From Streptomyces abyssalis (GTDB lineage: Bacteria > Actinomycetota > Actinomycetes > Streptomycetales > Streptomycetaceae), in assembly GCF_001751365.1 (NCBI RefSeq), contig NZ_LJGT01000038.1, forward strand, positions 907,540 to 971,539: a stretch of 64,000 nucleotides of DNA, written 5' to 3'. The translations under genes were made by a program, and so were the position numbers. Positions 50,451 through 58,357 of this stretch are shown piece after piece (position 1 is the first letter of the stretch; each line of letters opens with the position of its first letter). The notes below the pieces were generated by a model. The model searched no databases, was not told the DNA's origin, and saw only the letters and a program-made list of their open reading frames with translations.

Positions 50451-51370
50451 GCACCTTCGCCACGGCGGCCCTCCCCGCGGTGGCCGTCCCCGTGGCGGCC
50501 CTCCCCACGGTGGCCGTCCTGCCCGCCGAGGCGCTGTGCGTACGCGGCGACGATCTGTCTGCGGGAGTCCTCCAGGTACTCCCGCAGCATCCGCTCCGCC
50601 TCCGCCGCGTCCCCCGAGCGCAGGGCCCCGAGGATGTCCCGGTTGCGCGCCAGATAGGGCTCGTGGAGGCGGCGCGGGCTGTCCATGACGTGCAGTGCCA
50701 GCCGTAGTTCGGCGAGCACGCTGCGCATGACCTCGTCAGTGCGGGGACTGCGGCCGAGCGCGACCAGCTCGCTGTGGAAGTGGATGTTCGCGGTGGCCAG
50801 GTCCTTCCATCGCCACTCCCGCGCGGCCGCCTGCCCCGACGCGACGGTCGCGGCCAGGGCGTCCAGCGCGAACGGCGGGCCTTCGGCCGCCAGTTGCCGC
50901 ACGACTCCGCACTCGACGTGTCTCCGCATCCGGTAGATGTCGAGGACGTCCTCGACCGTGAGGACACGGACGAAGACCCCCCGGTTGAGCTGGTGCTCCA
51001 GCAGCCGCTCATGGGTGAGCAGCCGGAACGACTCGCGCAGCGTGTTGCGTGAGACGCCGAGCGCCCCGCCGATGTTCCCCTCCGACAGCCGCGCCCCCGG
51101 CGGGAAGAACCCCTCCGCGATCCGGCTGCGCAGCACGTCGGCGACGCGTTCGGAGGTGCTCGTACGGTTCAGCAGCGCACGGTCGCCCGCGAGTTCGCCC
51201 TGCGGAGGGGGCACGGCGGCCGTGGCGTCAGAGGGTGCGGCAGCGCGTGCGGCAGGCGGCGTCGACGGTGCGGCGGACGGCGTGGACGGCGTGGACGGCG
51301 TGGCAGGCGGCAGCGCGGGCGCGGACTGCACGGCGGGCAGTCGTGCCGGCTCCGGGTCGGTCGTCCCCAA
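50414..51370 (-). CDS. GntR family regulator, FCD subfamily
   Basis: 318 residues from TTG 51370 (GAGGGGG upstream). A long Pro/Ala/Thr-rich head (about 1-65) precedes the wHTH (about 68-130; SEGNIGGALGVSRNTLRESF) and FCD domain (about 140-280; NIHFHSELVALGRSP and RNRDILGALRSGD). The C-terminal 40 residues are His/Gly/Arg repeats from degenerate DNA repeats. Divergent from the AAHS carrier and DUF1445 hydro-lyase, with a perfect 19-base palindrome between them, it most likely controls those genes. Confidence 0.9.
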   Translation of the reverse strand: MGTTDPEPARLPAVQSAPALPPATPSTPSTPSAAPSTPPAARAAAPSDATAAVPPPQGELAGDRALLNRTSTSERVADVLRSRIAEGFFPPGARLSEGNIGGALGVSRNTLRESFRLLTHERLLEHQLNRGVFVRVLTVEDVLDIYRMRRHVECGVVRQLAAEGPPFALDALAATVASGQAAAREWRWKDLATANIHFHSELVALGRSPRTDEVMRSVLAELRLALHVMDSPRRLHEPYLARNRDILGALRSGDAAEAERMLREYLEDSRRQIVAAYAQRLGGQDGHRGEGRHGDGHRGEGRRGEGAQPMGSGMGTTW

Positions 51371-51503
51371 CTGGTGCCCCCTCGTGTCTCCGGTTCCTGC
51401 TCTCCGATTCCTGTCTCCGGGTCCTGTCTCCGGCTCGCTCCCCCGCGATGAAGGGCGCCCGTCGGCGCCACGTCGCGCGCATACATCGCTACGAACCCCT
51501 TGA

Positions 51504-51522
51504 AGGATCGTTCAACGATCCT
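51504..51522. promoter_or_regulatory. perfect 19-bp palindrome, operator candidate
   Basis: AGGATCGTTCAACGATCCT is perfectly symmetrical about 51513. It lies in the divergent region of the GntR gene (start 51370) and the MFS gene (start 51603). The size and symmetry are typical of a GntR-dimer site. Confidence 0.65.
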
Positions 51523-51602
51523 CTACGTTATCCCGGACATCGGCCCGGCACCACCGTCCGGCCCCGTTCCCCGGCGGCACCCTCTCCCTCTGCGAGGTGC
51601 AC

Positions 51603-52943
51603 ATGAACAGCGACCCGAATCCGAGTGCCCCACAGGAGGGCACCGCGACCGAGCACGCCCCGGTGCAAGGCCGGGACGGCGGAAACGACGCCGGGGCCGG
51701 CGGCGGGCAGCCCGGCGGCCCGTTCGCCTGGTTCCGGGAGCTCGGCGCGTCCGGGCGCCGCGCCTTCGCCGGCGCGTTCGGCGGCTACGCGCTCGACTCC
51801 TACGACTTCTTCACGCTGCCGCTGGGCATGGTCGCCATCGGCGCGTACTTCAGCCTCAACCCGGGCGAGACCGGGCTGCTCACCACCGTCACCCTGGTCG
51901 TCTCCGCACTCGGCGGCGCGCTCGCGGGCATCCTGGCCGACCGCATCGGGCGGACGCGGACGCTGATCCTCACCGTCGTCACCTACGCGCTCTTCACCCT
52001 GCTCTGCGGCTTCGCCCCCAACTACGAGACCCTGCTGGTCTTCCGCGGACTGCAAGGGCTCGGCTTCGGCGGCGAGTGGGCGGTCGGCGCGATCCTCGTC
52101 GCCGAGTACGCCACCGCGAAGAACCGCGGGCGCACCCTCGGTGTCATCCAGAGCTCGTGGGCCGTGGGGTGGGCGCTGGCGGTCATCGTCTACACCGCCG
52201 TCTTCGAGCTCTTCGACGAATCGACCGCCTGGCGCGTGCTGTTCTGGACCGGCGCCCTCCCGGCGCTGCTGATCCTCTACGTACGCCGGAACGTCAGCGA
52301 CGCCCCCCAGGCCGCCGAGCAGCGCAAGAACAGCCGCGAGAAGGGATCGTTCGCCGCGATCTTCAAGGGCGACCTGCGGCGCACCACGATCTTCGGCGTG
52401 CTGCTCTCCACCGGTGTGCAGGGCGGCTACTACACGCTCGCCACCTGGGTGCCCAGCTACCTCAAGACGGACCGCGGGCTGAGCGTCGTCGGCACCGGCG
52501 GATTCCTCACATTCCTGATCTCGGGCGCCTTCATCGGCTACCTGACGGGCGGCTATCTCACCGACAAGCTCGGCCGGAAACGCAACGTGGCCGTGTTCGC
52601 CGTCCTCTCGGCGGTCTCGGTCGTCGCCTACACCAACGTCCCGACCGGCTCCAACACGCTCGTGCTGCTGCTCGGATTCCCGCTCGGGTTCTGCATGTCG
52701 GCCATCTTCAGCGGGTTCGGCTCCTTCCTGAGCGAGCTGTACCCGACGGCCGTACGCGGCACGGGGCAGGGCTTCGTCTACAACACGGGCCGCGCCGTGG
52801 GCGCCTTCTTCCCCACGCTGGTCGGCTTCCTCGCCAACAGCTGGGGCGTCAGCGGTGCGCTCATCTTCGGGGCGGCCGGGTACGGGCTGGCCCTGGTGGC
52901 GCTGCTGGGGCTGCCGGAGACGCGGGGGCGGGCGCTGGTCTGA
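51603..52943 (+). CDS. MFS transporter, aromatic acid:H+ symporter-like
   Basis: 446 residues from ATG 51603 (GAGGTG upstream; an upstream GTG adds two residues). Signatures: FGGYALDSYDFFTLPLGM in helix 1, LADRIGRTRTLIL in loop 2-3, RGLQGLGFGGEWAVGAILVA in helix 4, and LTDKLGRKRNV in loop 8-9. D-x-x-D in helix 1 and GGEW are characteristic of AAHS/MHS-type aromatic or organic-acid importers. The N-terminal 40 residues are Gly/Ala/Gln-rich and disordered. It precedes the DUF1445 hydro-lyase gene after a 183-base gap and probably supplies its substrate. Confidence 0.9.
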   Translation: MNSDPNPSAPQEGTATEHAPVQGRDGGNDAGAGGGQPGGPFAWFRELGASGRRAFAGAFGGYALDSYDFFTLPLGMVAIGAYFSLNPGETGLLTTVTLVVSALGGALAGILADRIGRTRTLILTVVTYALFTLLCGFAPNYETLLVFRGLQGLGFGGEWAVGAILVAEYATAKNRGRTLGVIQSSWAVGWALAVIVYTAVFELFDESTAWRVLFWTGALPALLILYVRRNVSDAPQAAEQRKNSREKGSFAAIFKGDLRRTTIFGVLLSTGVQGGYYTLATWVPSYLKTDRGLSVVGTGGFLTFLISGAFIGYLTGGYLTDKLGRKRNVAVFAVLSAVSVVAYTNVPTGSNTLVLLLGFPLGFCMSAIFSGFGSFLSELYPTAVRGTGQGFVYNTGRAVGAFFPTLVGFLANSWGVSGALIFGAAGYGLALVALLGLPETRGRALV

Positions 52944-53126
52944 GACACCGGTCCGCACGGCCGGGCGCGGCAACCGCCGCACCGCCGCCCCCGGCCGCGC
53001 CCGCCGCGCCCCGCCCGGACCCTGTTCCGCACACCGTTCGGCACACCGTTGCGCACATCGCCGGACCGCTCCACCGCCGGACCGCCCCACCGCCGGACCT
53101 CCGCAGCCCACGAAAGGTCACACGCC

Positions 53127-53930
53127 ATGCCCCGTACGACGCACGGCACTTCGGCCACCCCGGCCGGCCCCGAAGCGGTCCGGGCGGCGGTCCGTGGCGG
53201 CGACAGAAGCCCCACCAGCGGCAAGGCCCCCGGATATACCCAGGCCAACCTCGTCTCCGTACCGCGCGACTGGGCCTACGACGTACTGCTCTTCTGCCAG
53301 CGCAACCCCAAGCCGTGCCCCGTGCTGGACGTGACGGACCCCGGCGCGACCTCGACCGTGCTCGCCCCGGAGGCGGACCTGCGCACCGACCTGCCGGCGT
53401 ACCGCGTCTGGGAGCACGGCGAACCGGTCGACGAGCCCGCCGACGTCAGCGGCCTGTGGCGCGAGGACATGGTGAGCTTCCTGATCGGGTGCAGCTTCAC
53501 CTTCGAGTGGGCGCTCGGCGAGGCCGGCGTCCCGCTGCGCCACATCGAGCAGGGCCGCAACGTCGCCATGTACGTCACGGACCGCCCGTGCCGTCCCGCG
53601 GGCGGCATGCGCGGGCCGATGGTCGTCTCGATGCGGCCCGTGCCGGAGGACCTGGTGGAGACCGCGGTACGGGTGACGGGCCGCATGCCCGCCGTACACG
53701 GCGCCCCGGTGCACCACGGCGACCCCTCCGTCATCGGCATAGCGGATCTCGACGAGCCCGACTTCGGCGACCGCACCGGGCTCCACCCGGGCGACGTGCC
53801 CGTCTTCTGGGCCTGCGGCGTGACCCCGCAGGCCGCCGTGACGGCCTCCCGCCCGCCCTTCGCGATCACCCATGCGCCGGGCCGGATGTTCGTCACGGAC
53901 GTGCGCGACGAGGAGTACCTGGTGGCGTGA
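53127..53930 (+). CDS. putative hydro-lyase, DUF1445 (D-glutamate cyclase-like) family
   Basis: 267 residues. The blocks [66 protein letters not shown] and [12 protein letters not shown] are those of the DUF1445 family (YcsI-like), which contains D-glutamate cyclase in eukaryotes and is otherwise called putative hydro-lyase. Cys and His in the conserved blocks probably shape the active site. It follows an MFS importer and a divergent FCD regulator, so it belongs to a small catabolic unit for an organic acid. Substrate unknown. Confidence 0.87.
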   Translation: MPRTTHGTSATPAGPEAVRAAVRGGDRSPTSGKAPGYTQANLVSVPRDWAYDVLLFCQRNPKPCPVLDVTDPGATSTVLAPEADLRTDLPAYRVWEHGEPVDEPADVSGLWREDMVSFLIGCSFTFEWALGEAGVPLRHIEQGRNVAMYVTDRPCRPAGGMRGPMVVSMRPVPEDLVETAVRVTGRMPAVHGAPVHHGDPSVIGIADLDEPDFGDRTGLHPGDVPVFWACGVTPQAAVTASRPPFAITHAPGRMFVTDVRDEEYLVA

Positions 53931-53974
53931 GCGCGCAGTCGTGGATGCTCCGGCCGAGCTCCGGGACGGTCGGC

Positions 53975-53990
53975 GCATACCGCGGTATGC
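53975..53990. promoter_or_regulatory. perfect palindrome GCATACCG-CGGTATGC before the toxin-antitoxin pair
   Basis: A 16-bp perfect palindrome ends seven bases before the antitoxin ATG. The position overlaps the expected translation start or promoter region, as in toxin-antitoxin operators where the antitoxin represses its own promoter. Confidence 0.62.
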
Positions 53991-53997
53991 TTGGCTC

Positions 53998-54255
53998 ATG
54001 TCCAAGACGACCCGTATCACCGTCACCCTGCCCGCAGAGCAGGTCGACGAACTGAGGAAGCTGACGGACAACGTCTCCGGCTATGTGGCTGATGCAGTCG
54101 CTCGCAGGATCAGACACGAGCTCATCGGCGAGGAACTGCTGCGCCACCAGGAAGAGCACGGCGCGTTCACGGATGAGGAACTGGCGGAAGCCCGCGGCAG
54201 AATCTTCGGCGAGCCCGGCCGGGACGCCGCCACCGATCACCCCGACGCCGCGTGA
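53998..54255 (+). CDS. antitoxin of a type II toxin-antitoxin module
   Basis: 85 residues. The N-terminal segment TTRITVTLPAEQVDELRKLTDN has the pattern of a ribbon-helix-helix DNA-binding domain (a strand then two helices). The acidic C-terminal half (HEEHGAFTDEELAEARGRIFG with a GEPG tail) would wrap the toxin. A perfect palindrome lies directly upstream. It overlaps the toxin gene as GTGA, the arrangement of VapB-VapC pairs. There is no ribosome-binding site before the ATG, so initiation may be leaderless. Confidence 0.82.
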   Translation: MSKTTRITVTLPAEQVDELRKLTDNVSGYVADAVARRIRHELIGEELLRHQEEHGAFTDEELAEARGRIFGEPGRDAATDHPDAA

Positions 54256-54653
54256 ACCAGCACGTCGAAACCGTTGTTCTGGATGCCGAAGGGTTGTCCG
54301 CCTGGGTCGCTCAGGACCGCAAGTTCCTCGCGATGCTCGCCGTCTTCCACGAGATGGGCGCCGATCTCGTCATCGGCGCCAACACGATCGTGGAAGTGAG
54401 CCACGCACGGGTGAACGTCCCACGCCTGAACTGGACTCTCTCCCGCGTGAAGGTCGAGCCCGTCACACAGCACGCGGCAAAGGAAGCAGCGGCGCTGCTC
54501 AAGGCGGCGGGTCTGGTCGGCCACAAGTACGCGATCGACGCCACCGTGGCCGAGGCCGCGCTGCGCCAACCGGGGCCGGTGGCGATCGTGACCTCCGACA
54601 TCGACGACACGACCAAGCTCTGCGGTGACCGGGTGCGTCTCATCGGTCTGTGA
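54252..54653 (+). CDS. PIN-domain toxin (VapC-like RNase)
   Basis: 133 residues from GTG 54252, overlapping the antitoxin stop. The acidic PIN residues are present: Asp in VVLDAEGLS near 11, Glu in TIVEVSHAR near 49, Asp in YAIDATVAEAA near 96 and Asp in IVTSDIDDTTKL near 116. These form the magnesium-dependent ribonuclease site typical of VapC toxins that cut tRNA or rRNA. As the second gene of an overlapping pair, it should be neutralised by the upstream protein. Confidence 0.84.
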   Translation: MNQHVETVVLDAEGLSAWVAQDRKFLAMLAVFHEMGADLVIGANTIVEVSHARVNVPRLNWTLSRVKVEPVTQHAAKEAAALLKAAGLVGHKYAIDATVAEAALRQPGPVAIVTSDIDDTTKLCGDRVRLIGL

Positions 54654-54867
54654 CCGGGGGACCGCAGGTCGTTCGTGACGTCCAGCTGGGCAGGCCGCAG
54701 CACCGCGAAGGCCCTCCCGGCACGAGAACCGGCAGGCGGTCCGGTAGGCCACCCCCCATGCGGGAAGGAGTCGGCCACCCCTCCTCACGGAAGCCGGACC
54801 GCGTCCCCGTCGGGAGCCGCATTCCCGTCCGGAGCCGGAGCACGACGTCGAGAAAGGCACCCCCGCC

Positions 54868-55326
54868 ATGAACGCTCGCCCGCCACTGCCGCCGTTCACC
54901 CTGGAGACCGCGCGTCAGAAGGTCCAGGCCGCCGAGGACGCCTGGAACACCCGCGATCCGCACAAGGTCTCGCTCGCCTACACGGAGGATTCGGTGTGGC
55001 GCAACCGCGACGCCTTCGTCAACGGCCGCGCGGAGATCGTCGACCTGCTGACCAGGAAGTGGCAGCGCGAGCTGGAGTACGCGCTGCGCAAGGACCTGTG
55101 GACCTTCGAGGGCAACCGCATCGCCGTGCGCTTCCAGTACGAGTGCCACGACGCCGACGGGCAGTGGTGGCGCTCGTACGGCAACGAGCTGTGGGAGTTC
55201 GACTCGCAGGGCCTGATGTCACGCCGCGAGGCCAGCATCAACGACGTACCGATCGCCGAGAGCGACCGCCGCATCTTCGGGCCGCGCCCGGAGTCCCAGC
55301 GCGGGGCGGGCATTCCGCTGCGGTGA
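54868..55326 (+). CDS. DUF1348 (NTF2-like) family protein
   Basis: 152 residues. [59 protein letters not shown] (here [19 protein letters not shown]) and [20 protein letters not shown] are characteristic of the DUF1348 branch of the NTF2-like superfamily. The fold is a curved beta-sheet pocket; no reaction is known. It is monocistronic, and a strong hairpin terminates it. Confidence 0.9.
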   Translation: MNARPPLPPFTLETARQKVQAAEDAWNTRDPHKVSLAYTEDSVWRNRDAFVNGRAEIVDLLTRKWQRELEYALRKDLWTFEGNRIAVRFQYECHDADGQWWRSYGNELWEFDSQGLMSRREASINDVPIAESDRRIFGPRPESQRGAGIPLR

Positions 55327-55346
55327 GGCCGCGCAGCGGAACGCGA

Positions 55347-55383
55347 GGTGTCAACGGCAGTCCGTCCGCCCGCCGTTGACACC
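55347..55383. terminator. bidirectional hairpin terminator
   Basis: GGTGTCAACGGC (55347-55358) pairs perfectly with GCCGTTGACACC (55372-55383), a 12-bp stem with a 13-base loop between the convergent DUF1348 and DUF3048 genes. Confidence 0.72.
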
Positions 55384-55413
55384 GTTCACACCTTGATCCC
55401 GGCCGTCAGGCCC

Positions 55414-56445
55414 TCACGCCTCCTCGTAGACCAGCCACACGTTGCCGCGGTCGAACGGCATCGGCTCGCCGTTCGGCAGCGTGAAGGTCGTGCCAGACTC
55501 CGCCGTCGGCCGCTCCCAGGTCGTCTCGTACGCCTTGCCGTCACGCAGCACCGTCGCCTTGCCCTTGCCGACGGTCTCCTCGTACGGGGTGCCGGCGTCG
55601 TCCGGCGGCATGGCCACCTTCTGAACGATCACCGTCCTGCCGCCGAGCCGCGCCCCGCCCGTGCTCGTCGCGGGAGCACCGTCGAAGGAGGCGAGCCAGC
55701 GGTCCTCCTTCTCCGACCATTCGAAGCCGGTCTCGGCCGAGCCGTAGTCCACCGAGCGCTCCGCCGTGGGCTCGCCGCCCTCCGGGGCCGCGTCGGCGAA
55801 GCGGAAGCCGATGTCGGCGCTCTTGCTGGCCTCCGGCGCGGTGTCGAGAAGCTGATCGGGATGCACGTAGAGGTTGTGCGGCGCCTCGTTGTCGCCCCCG
55901 CGGAAGTACGGCTCGGGGTACTTGTCGTGCGAGCGGGCGTGCAGCGGCGACTTCTCTATGAGGTCCTCGACCCCTGCGCGCGCACCCGAGTACGAGAGCG
56001 CGGGCCGGTCGAACATGCGCAGCTGCTCGACGTTGTACGCACGTGCGCTGCGTACCGGTCCCAGCGACTCGGGGAACTTGCTGGAGTAGATCCCGAGCAG
56101 CCGGCTGAGCCCGCCCTCGACCTTCTCCACGATGGTGATGTCGGCGTCCTCCAGCGCGGTGTGCGGCCGTGCGTCCTTGTGGTTGTCGATCTTCACGGCC
56201 AGGACCGGCGCGGGCTCGGCGGGCAGCCCGGTGAAGGGGGAGGTGGCCTCGCGCGGCTGGGAGGGCTGGGAGGACTGAGCGGCCTTCCCGGACGGGGGTC
56301 GCGGAGCCTCCTTGGCGGACGAGGTGCCTGCCGTGCTTCCGGCGGCCAGCGCCACCACGGCCAGCGTGGCCAGGAGGCGCGTGGCCCCAGGTATGCCTCC
56401 CGTTCTGCCGCCGGATGACGGCGAGCCGGTGGTCATGCCTCGCAT
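55414..56445 (-). CDS. DUF3048 domain protein, secreted
   Basis: 343 residues (GGAAGG upstream of ATG 56445). The signal peptide is LLATLAVVALAAGSTAG, without a lipobox, and is followed by a Ser/Pro/Gln-rich linker. The DUF3048 domain has SPFTGLPAEPAPVLAVKIDN, ARPHTALEDADITIVEKVEG, LGPVRSARAYNVEQL, APHNLYVHP and FTLPNGEPMPFDRGNVW. It shares these blocks in order with the lipoprotein at 41127-42083, 13 kb away; the two are paralogues that differ in how they are exported. Function unknown. Confidence 0.9.
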   Translation of the reverse strand: MRGMTTGSPSSGGRTGGIPGATRLLATLAVVALAAGSTAGTSSAKEAPRPPSGKAAQSSQPSQPREATSPFTGLPAEPAPVLAVKIDNHKDARPHTALEDADITIVEKVEGGLSRLLGIYSSKFPESLGPVRSARAYNVEQLRMFDRPALSYSGARAGVEDLIEKSPLHARSHDKYPEPYFRGGDNEAPHNLYVHPDQLLDTAPEASKSADIGFRFADAAPEGGEPTAERSVDYGSAETGFEWSEKEDRWLASFDGAPATSTGGARLGGRTVIVQKVAMPPDDAGTPYEETVGKGKATVLRDGKAYETTWERPTAESGTTFTLPNGEPMPFDRGNVWLVYEEA

Positions 56446-56554
56446 GTGAACTGCCTTCCGTCGTGGGGGGATTCGTAAGACAGTCCACGAAATCCGTGCG
56501 GCGCCGCGCCGTCAATACCACTCGTGACGCTTCACACGCATCGCTTCCCCGCTG

Positions 56555-57364
56555 TCAGCTCCCAGGGGGCGCGGCCGCGGTGTCCGCGAGGGAGACGCGG
56601 ATCTTGGACTGGCCGTGCGGGAGCTTCTCCCAGTCGTCCATGAAGCGCGCGACGAGCCCGTGCTTCTCCGCCAGCGCCGTGAGCGTCTCCGTCCGGTAGT
56701 AGAAGTCCTCGCGCAGCACCTGGTGTTCGGCGCCTTCCGTGCGGTCGAAGGTGAAGTCGAAGAAGCCGCGCGGCGCCAGGATCCGGCCCACGTTCGCCAG
56801 GCACTCGTCGATGACCTCGACCGGCGAGTGGGAGAAGACGCTGTGCGCGTGCACGACGTCGAAGTGCCCGCTGGGCAGGAAGTCGAGCCGCAGGTCGTGC
56901 GTGAGGGTCAAGTGCGGGAGTTTCTCCTGCAGTTCGTAACGCGTGAGGGTCTTCTTCGCGGAGATGAGGATGTCGGGGGAGATGTCGATGCCGTAGTAGT
57001 TGCCGGAGTCGAGGTACTGGATGAACCTCCAGCCCGCGCGCAGGTTGCCGCAGCCGATGTCGAGCATGCGGTGCTGCGGCTGGAGTCCGTGGTCCTTGAG
57101 GAAGTCGAACTGCATCTGCCCCAGTGCCAGCCACCGGTCGTGACTGCGGCTTCCGACGGCCGCCTCCGGGTTGTTGGCGGTGTCCGAGGCCATCACGGCG
57201 CGGTAGTAACCGACGTGGTCCGGGTGCTTGAAGCGCAGCCAGCGGTCACGGGCCGCACGGCGCACGTACGGGGCGACGCGCGCCGGATTCCGCAGCGCGT
57301 ACGAGACCTTGTGGGCCAGCCTCGACCGGTTGGCTGCCAGCGAGCGCGGGGTCTTCTTGGGCAT
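56555..57364 (-). CDS. class I SAM-dependent methyltransferase
   Basis: 269 residues from ATG 57364 (GAGGAG upstream). The basic N terminus (about 1-45; KKTPRSLAANRSRLAHK) is followed by the catalytic domain: MLDIGCGNLRAGWRFIQYLD near 98-118, YYGIDISPDIL near 122, FDVVHAHSVFSHSPVEVID near 165-185 and ILAPRGFFDFTFDR near 195-210. Arg/Phe after motif I suggests a large substrate, such as a lipid or sugar. Substrate unknown. Confidence 0.88.
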   Translation of the reverse strand: MPKKTPRSLAANRSRLAHKVSYALRNPARVAPYVRRAARDRWLRFKHPDHVGYYRAVMASDTANNPEAAVGSRSHDRWLALGQMQFDFLKDHGLQPQHRMLDIGCGNLRAGWRFIQYLDSGNYYGIDISPDILISAKKTLTRYELQEKLPHLTLTHDLRLDFLPSGHFDVVHAHSVFSHSPVEVIDECLANVGRILAPRGFFDFTFDRTEGAEHQVLREDFYYRTETLTALAEKHGLVARFMDDWEKLPHGQSKIRVSLADTAAAPPGS

Positions 57365-57565
57365 GACGGTGTACTCCTCGGTTGTTCCGGTGTCGCCCCG
57401 ACGGCGTTTCGACACATGCCGAAACGAATGACCGGCCATGTCGGACACGTTCGCATGCGGGGCGCGGAAGGGGCATGGCCGTGCGGCGCGGGAAGCGGGG
57501 AATGTGCGGGCGGCACCGGTCGGCGCCGGGCGCGGGGCGCCGACGGCCTTTGCCGTCCCGCGGGT

Positions 57566-58357
57566 TCAGTCGGTGCGCGTGCGTCTCTCGGCTCGCGTGC
57601 GTCTGCCGGCGGGTGTGCCGGTCCCGGTTGCGGCGGGTGTGCCGGTCCCGGTGCCGGGTTCCGTGACGGGGTCGGGGCCGGCGACCTCGACGACCCCGCT
57701 CTCGTACGCGAAGACCACGGCCTGCGTCCGGTCGCGCAGGGCCAGCTTCTCGAGAACGCGCCCGACGTGGGTCTTCACCGTCGACTCCGCGACGAAGAGC
57801 TGCTCGCCGATCTCGGCGTTCGACAGGCCCTGTGCCACGAGTGCCAGCACCTGAGTCTCCCGGACGGTCAGTTCGGCGACACGCTCCTTCAACGGCGCAT
57901 GCAGGCCCGCGCGTTCGCCGTCGAGACGGCTGAACTCGGCGATGAGGCGACGCGTGACCGTGGGAGCCAGTAACGCACCGCCGCCGGCCACCACCCTTAT
58001 GCCTTCAGCGAGTTGGCGGACCGGCGCGTCCTTGAGCAGGAACCCGCTCGCGCCTGCGCGCAGCGCCCGGTAGACGTACTCGTCCAGGTCGTAGGTGGTG
58101 AGTATCAGCACCTTGGTCTCCGGGAAGGCCGCGGCGATCTCCCGGGTGGCCTCCAGGCCGTCCATCACGGGCATCCGCACGTCGAGGAGGGCGACGTGGG
58201 GGCGCAGGGCGGCCGTCTGCCGCACCGCGTCGCGGCCGTCGACGGCCTCACCGGCCACCTCGATGCCGGGCCGGCTGCCGAGGAGTACGGAGAATCCCTC
58301 GCGCACCATCTCCTGGTCGTCGGCGATCAGCACGCGGATCACCTCCTCCTCATCCAT
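57566..58357 (-). CDS. response regulator, NarL/LuxR family
   Basis: 263 residues. The receiver (about 6-125) has IADDQEMVREGF, phospho-acceptor Asp near 55 in VALLDVRMPVMDG, and conserved Thr and Lys in LILTTYD and GFLLKDAP. The output helix-turn-helix (about 165-225) reads LTVRETQVLALVAQGLSNAE and then STVKTHVGRVLEKLAL. A Gly/Thr/Pro-rich tail of about 35 residues is unusual. Its ATG overlaps the histidine-kinase stop by eight bases, so the two proteins form a cognate pair. Confidence 0.94.
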   Translation of the reverse strand: MDEEEVIRVLIADDQEMVREGFSVLLGSRPGIEVAGEAVDGRDAVRQTAALRPHVALLDVRMPVMDGLEATREIAAAFPETKVLILTTYDLDEYVYRALRAGASGFLLKDAPVRQLAEGIRVVAGGGALLAPTVTRRLIAEFSRLDGERAGLHAPLKERVAELTVRETQVLALVAQGLSNAEIGEQLFVAESTVKTHVGRVLEKLALRDRTQAVVFAYESGVVEVAGPDPVTEPGTGTGTPAATGTGTPAGRRTRAERRTRTD

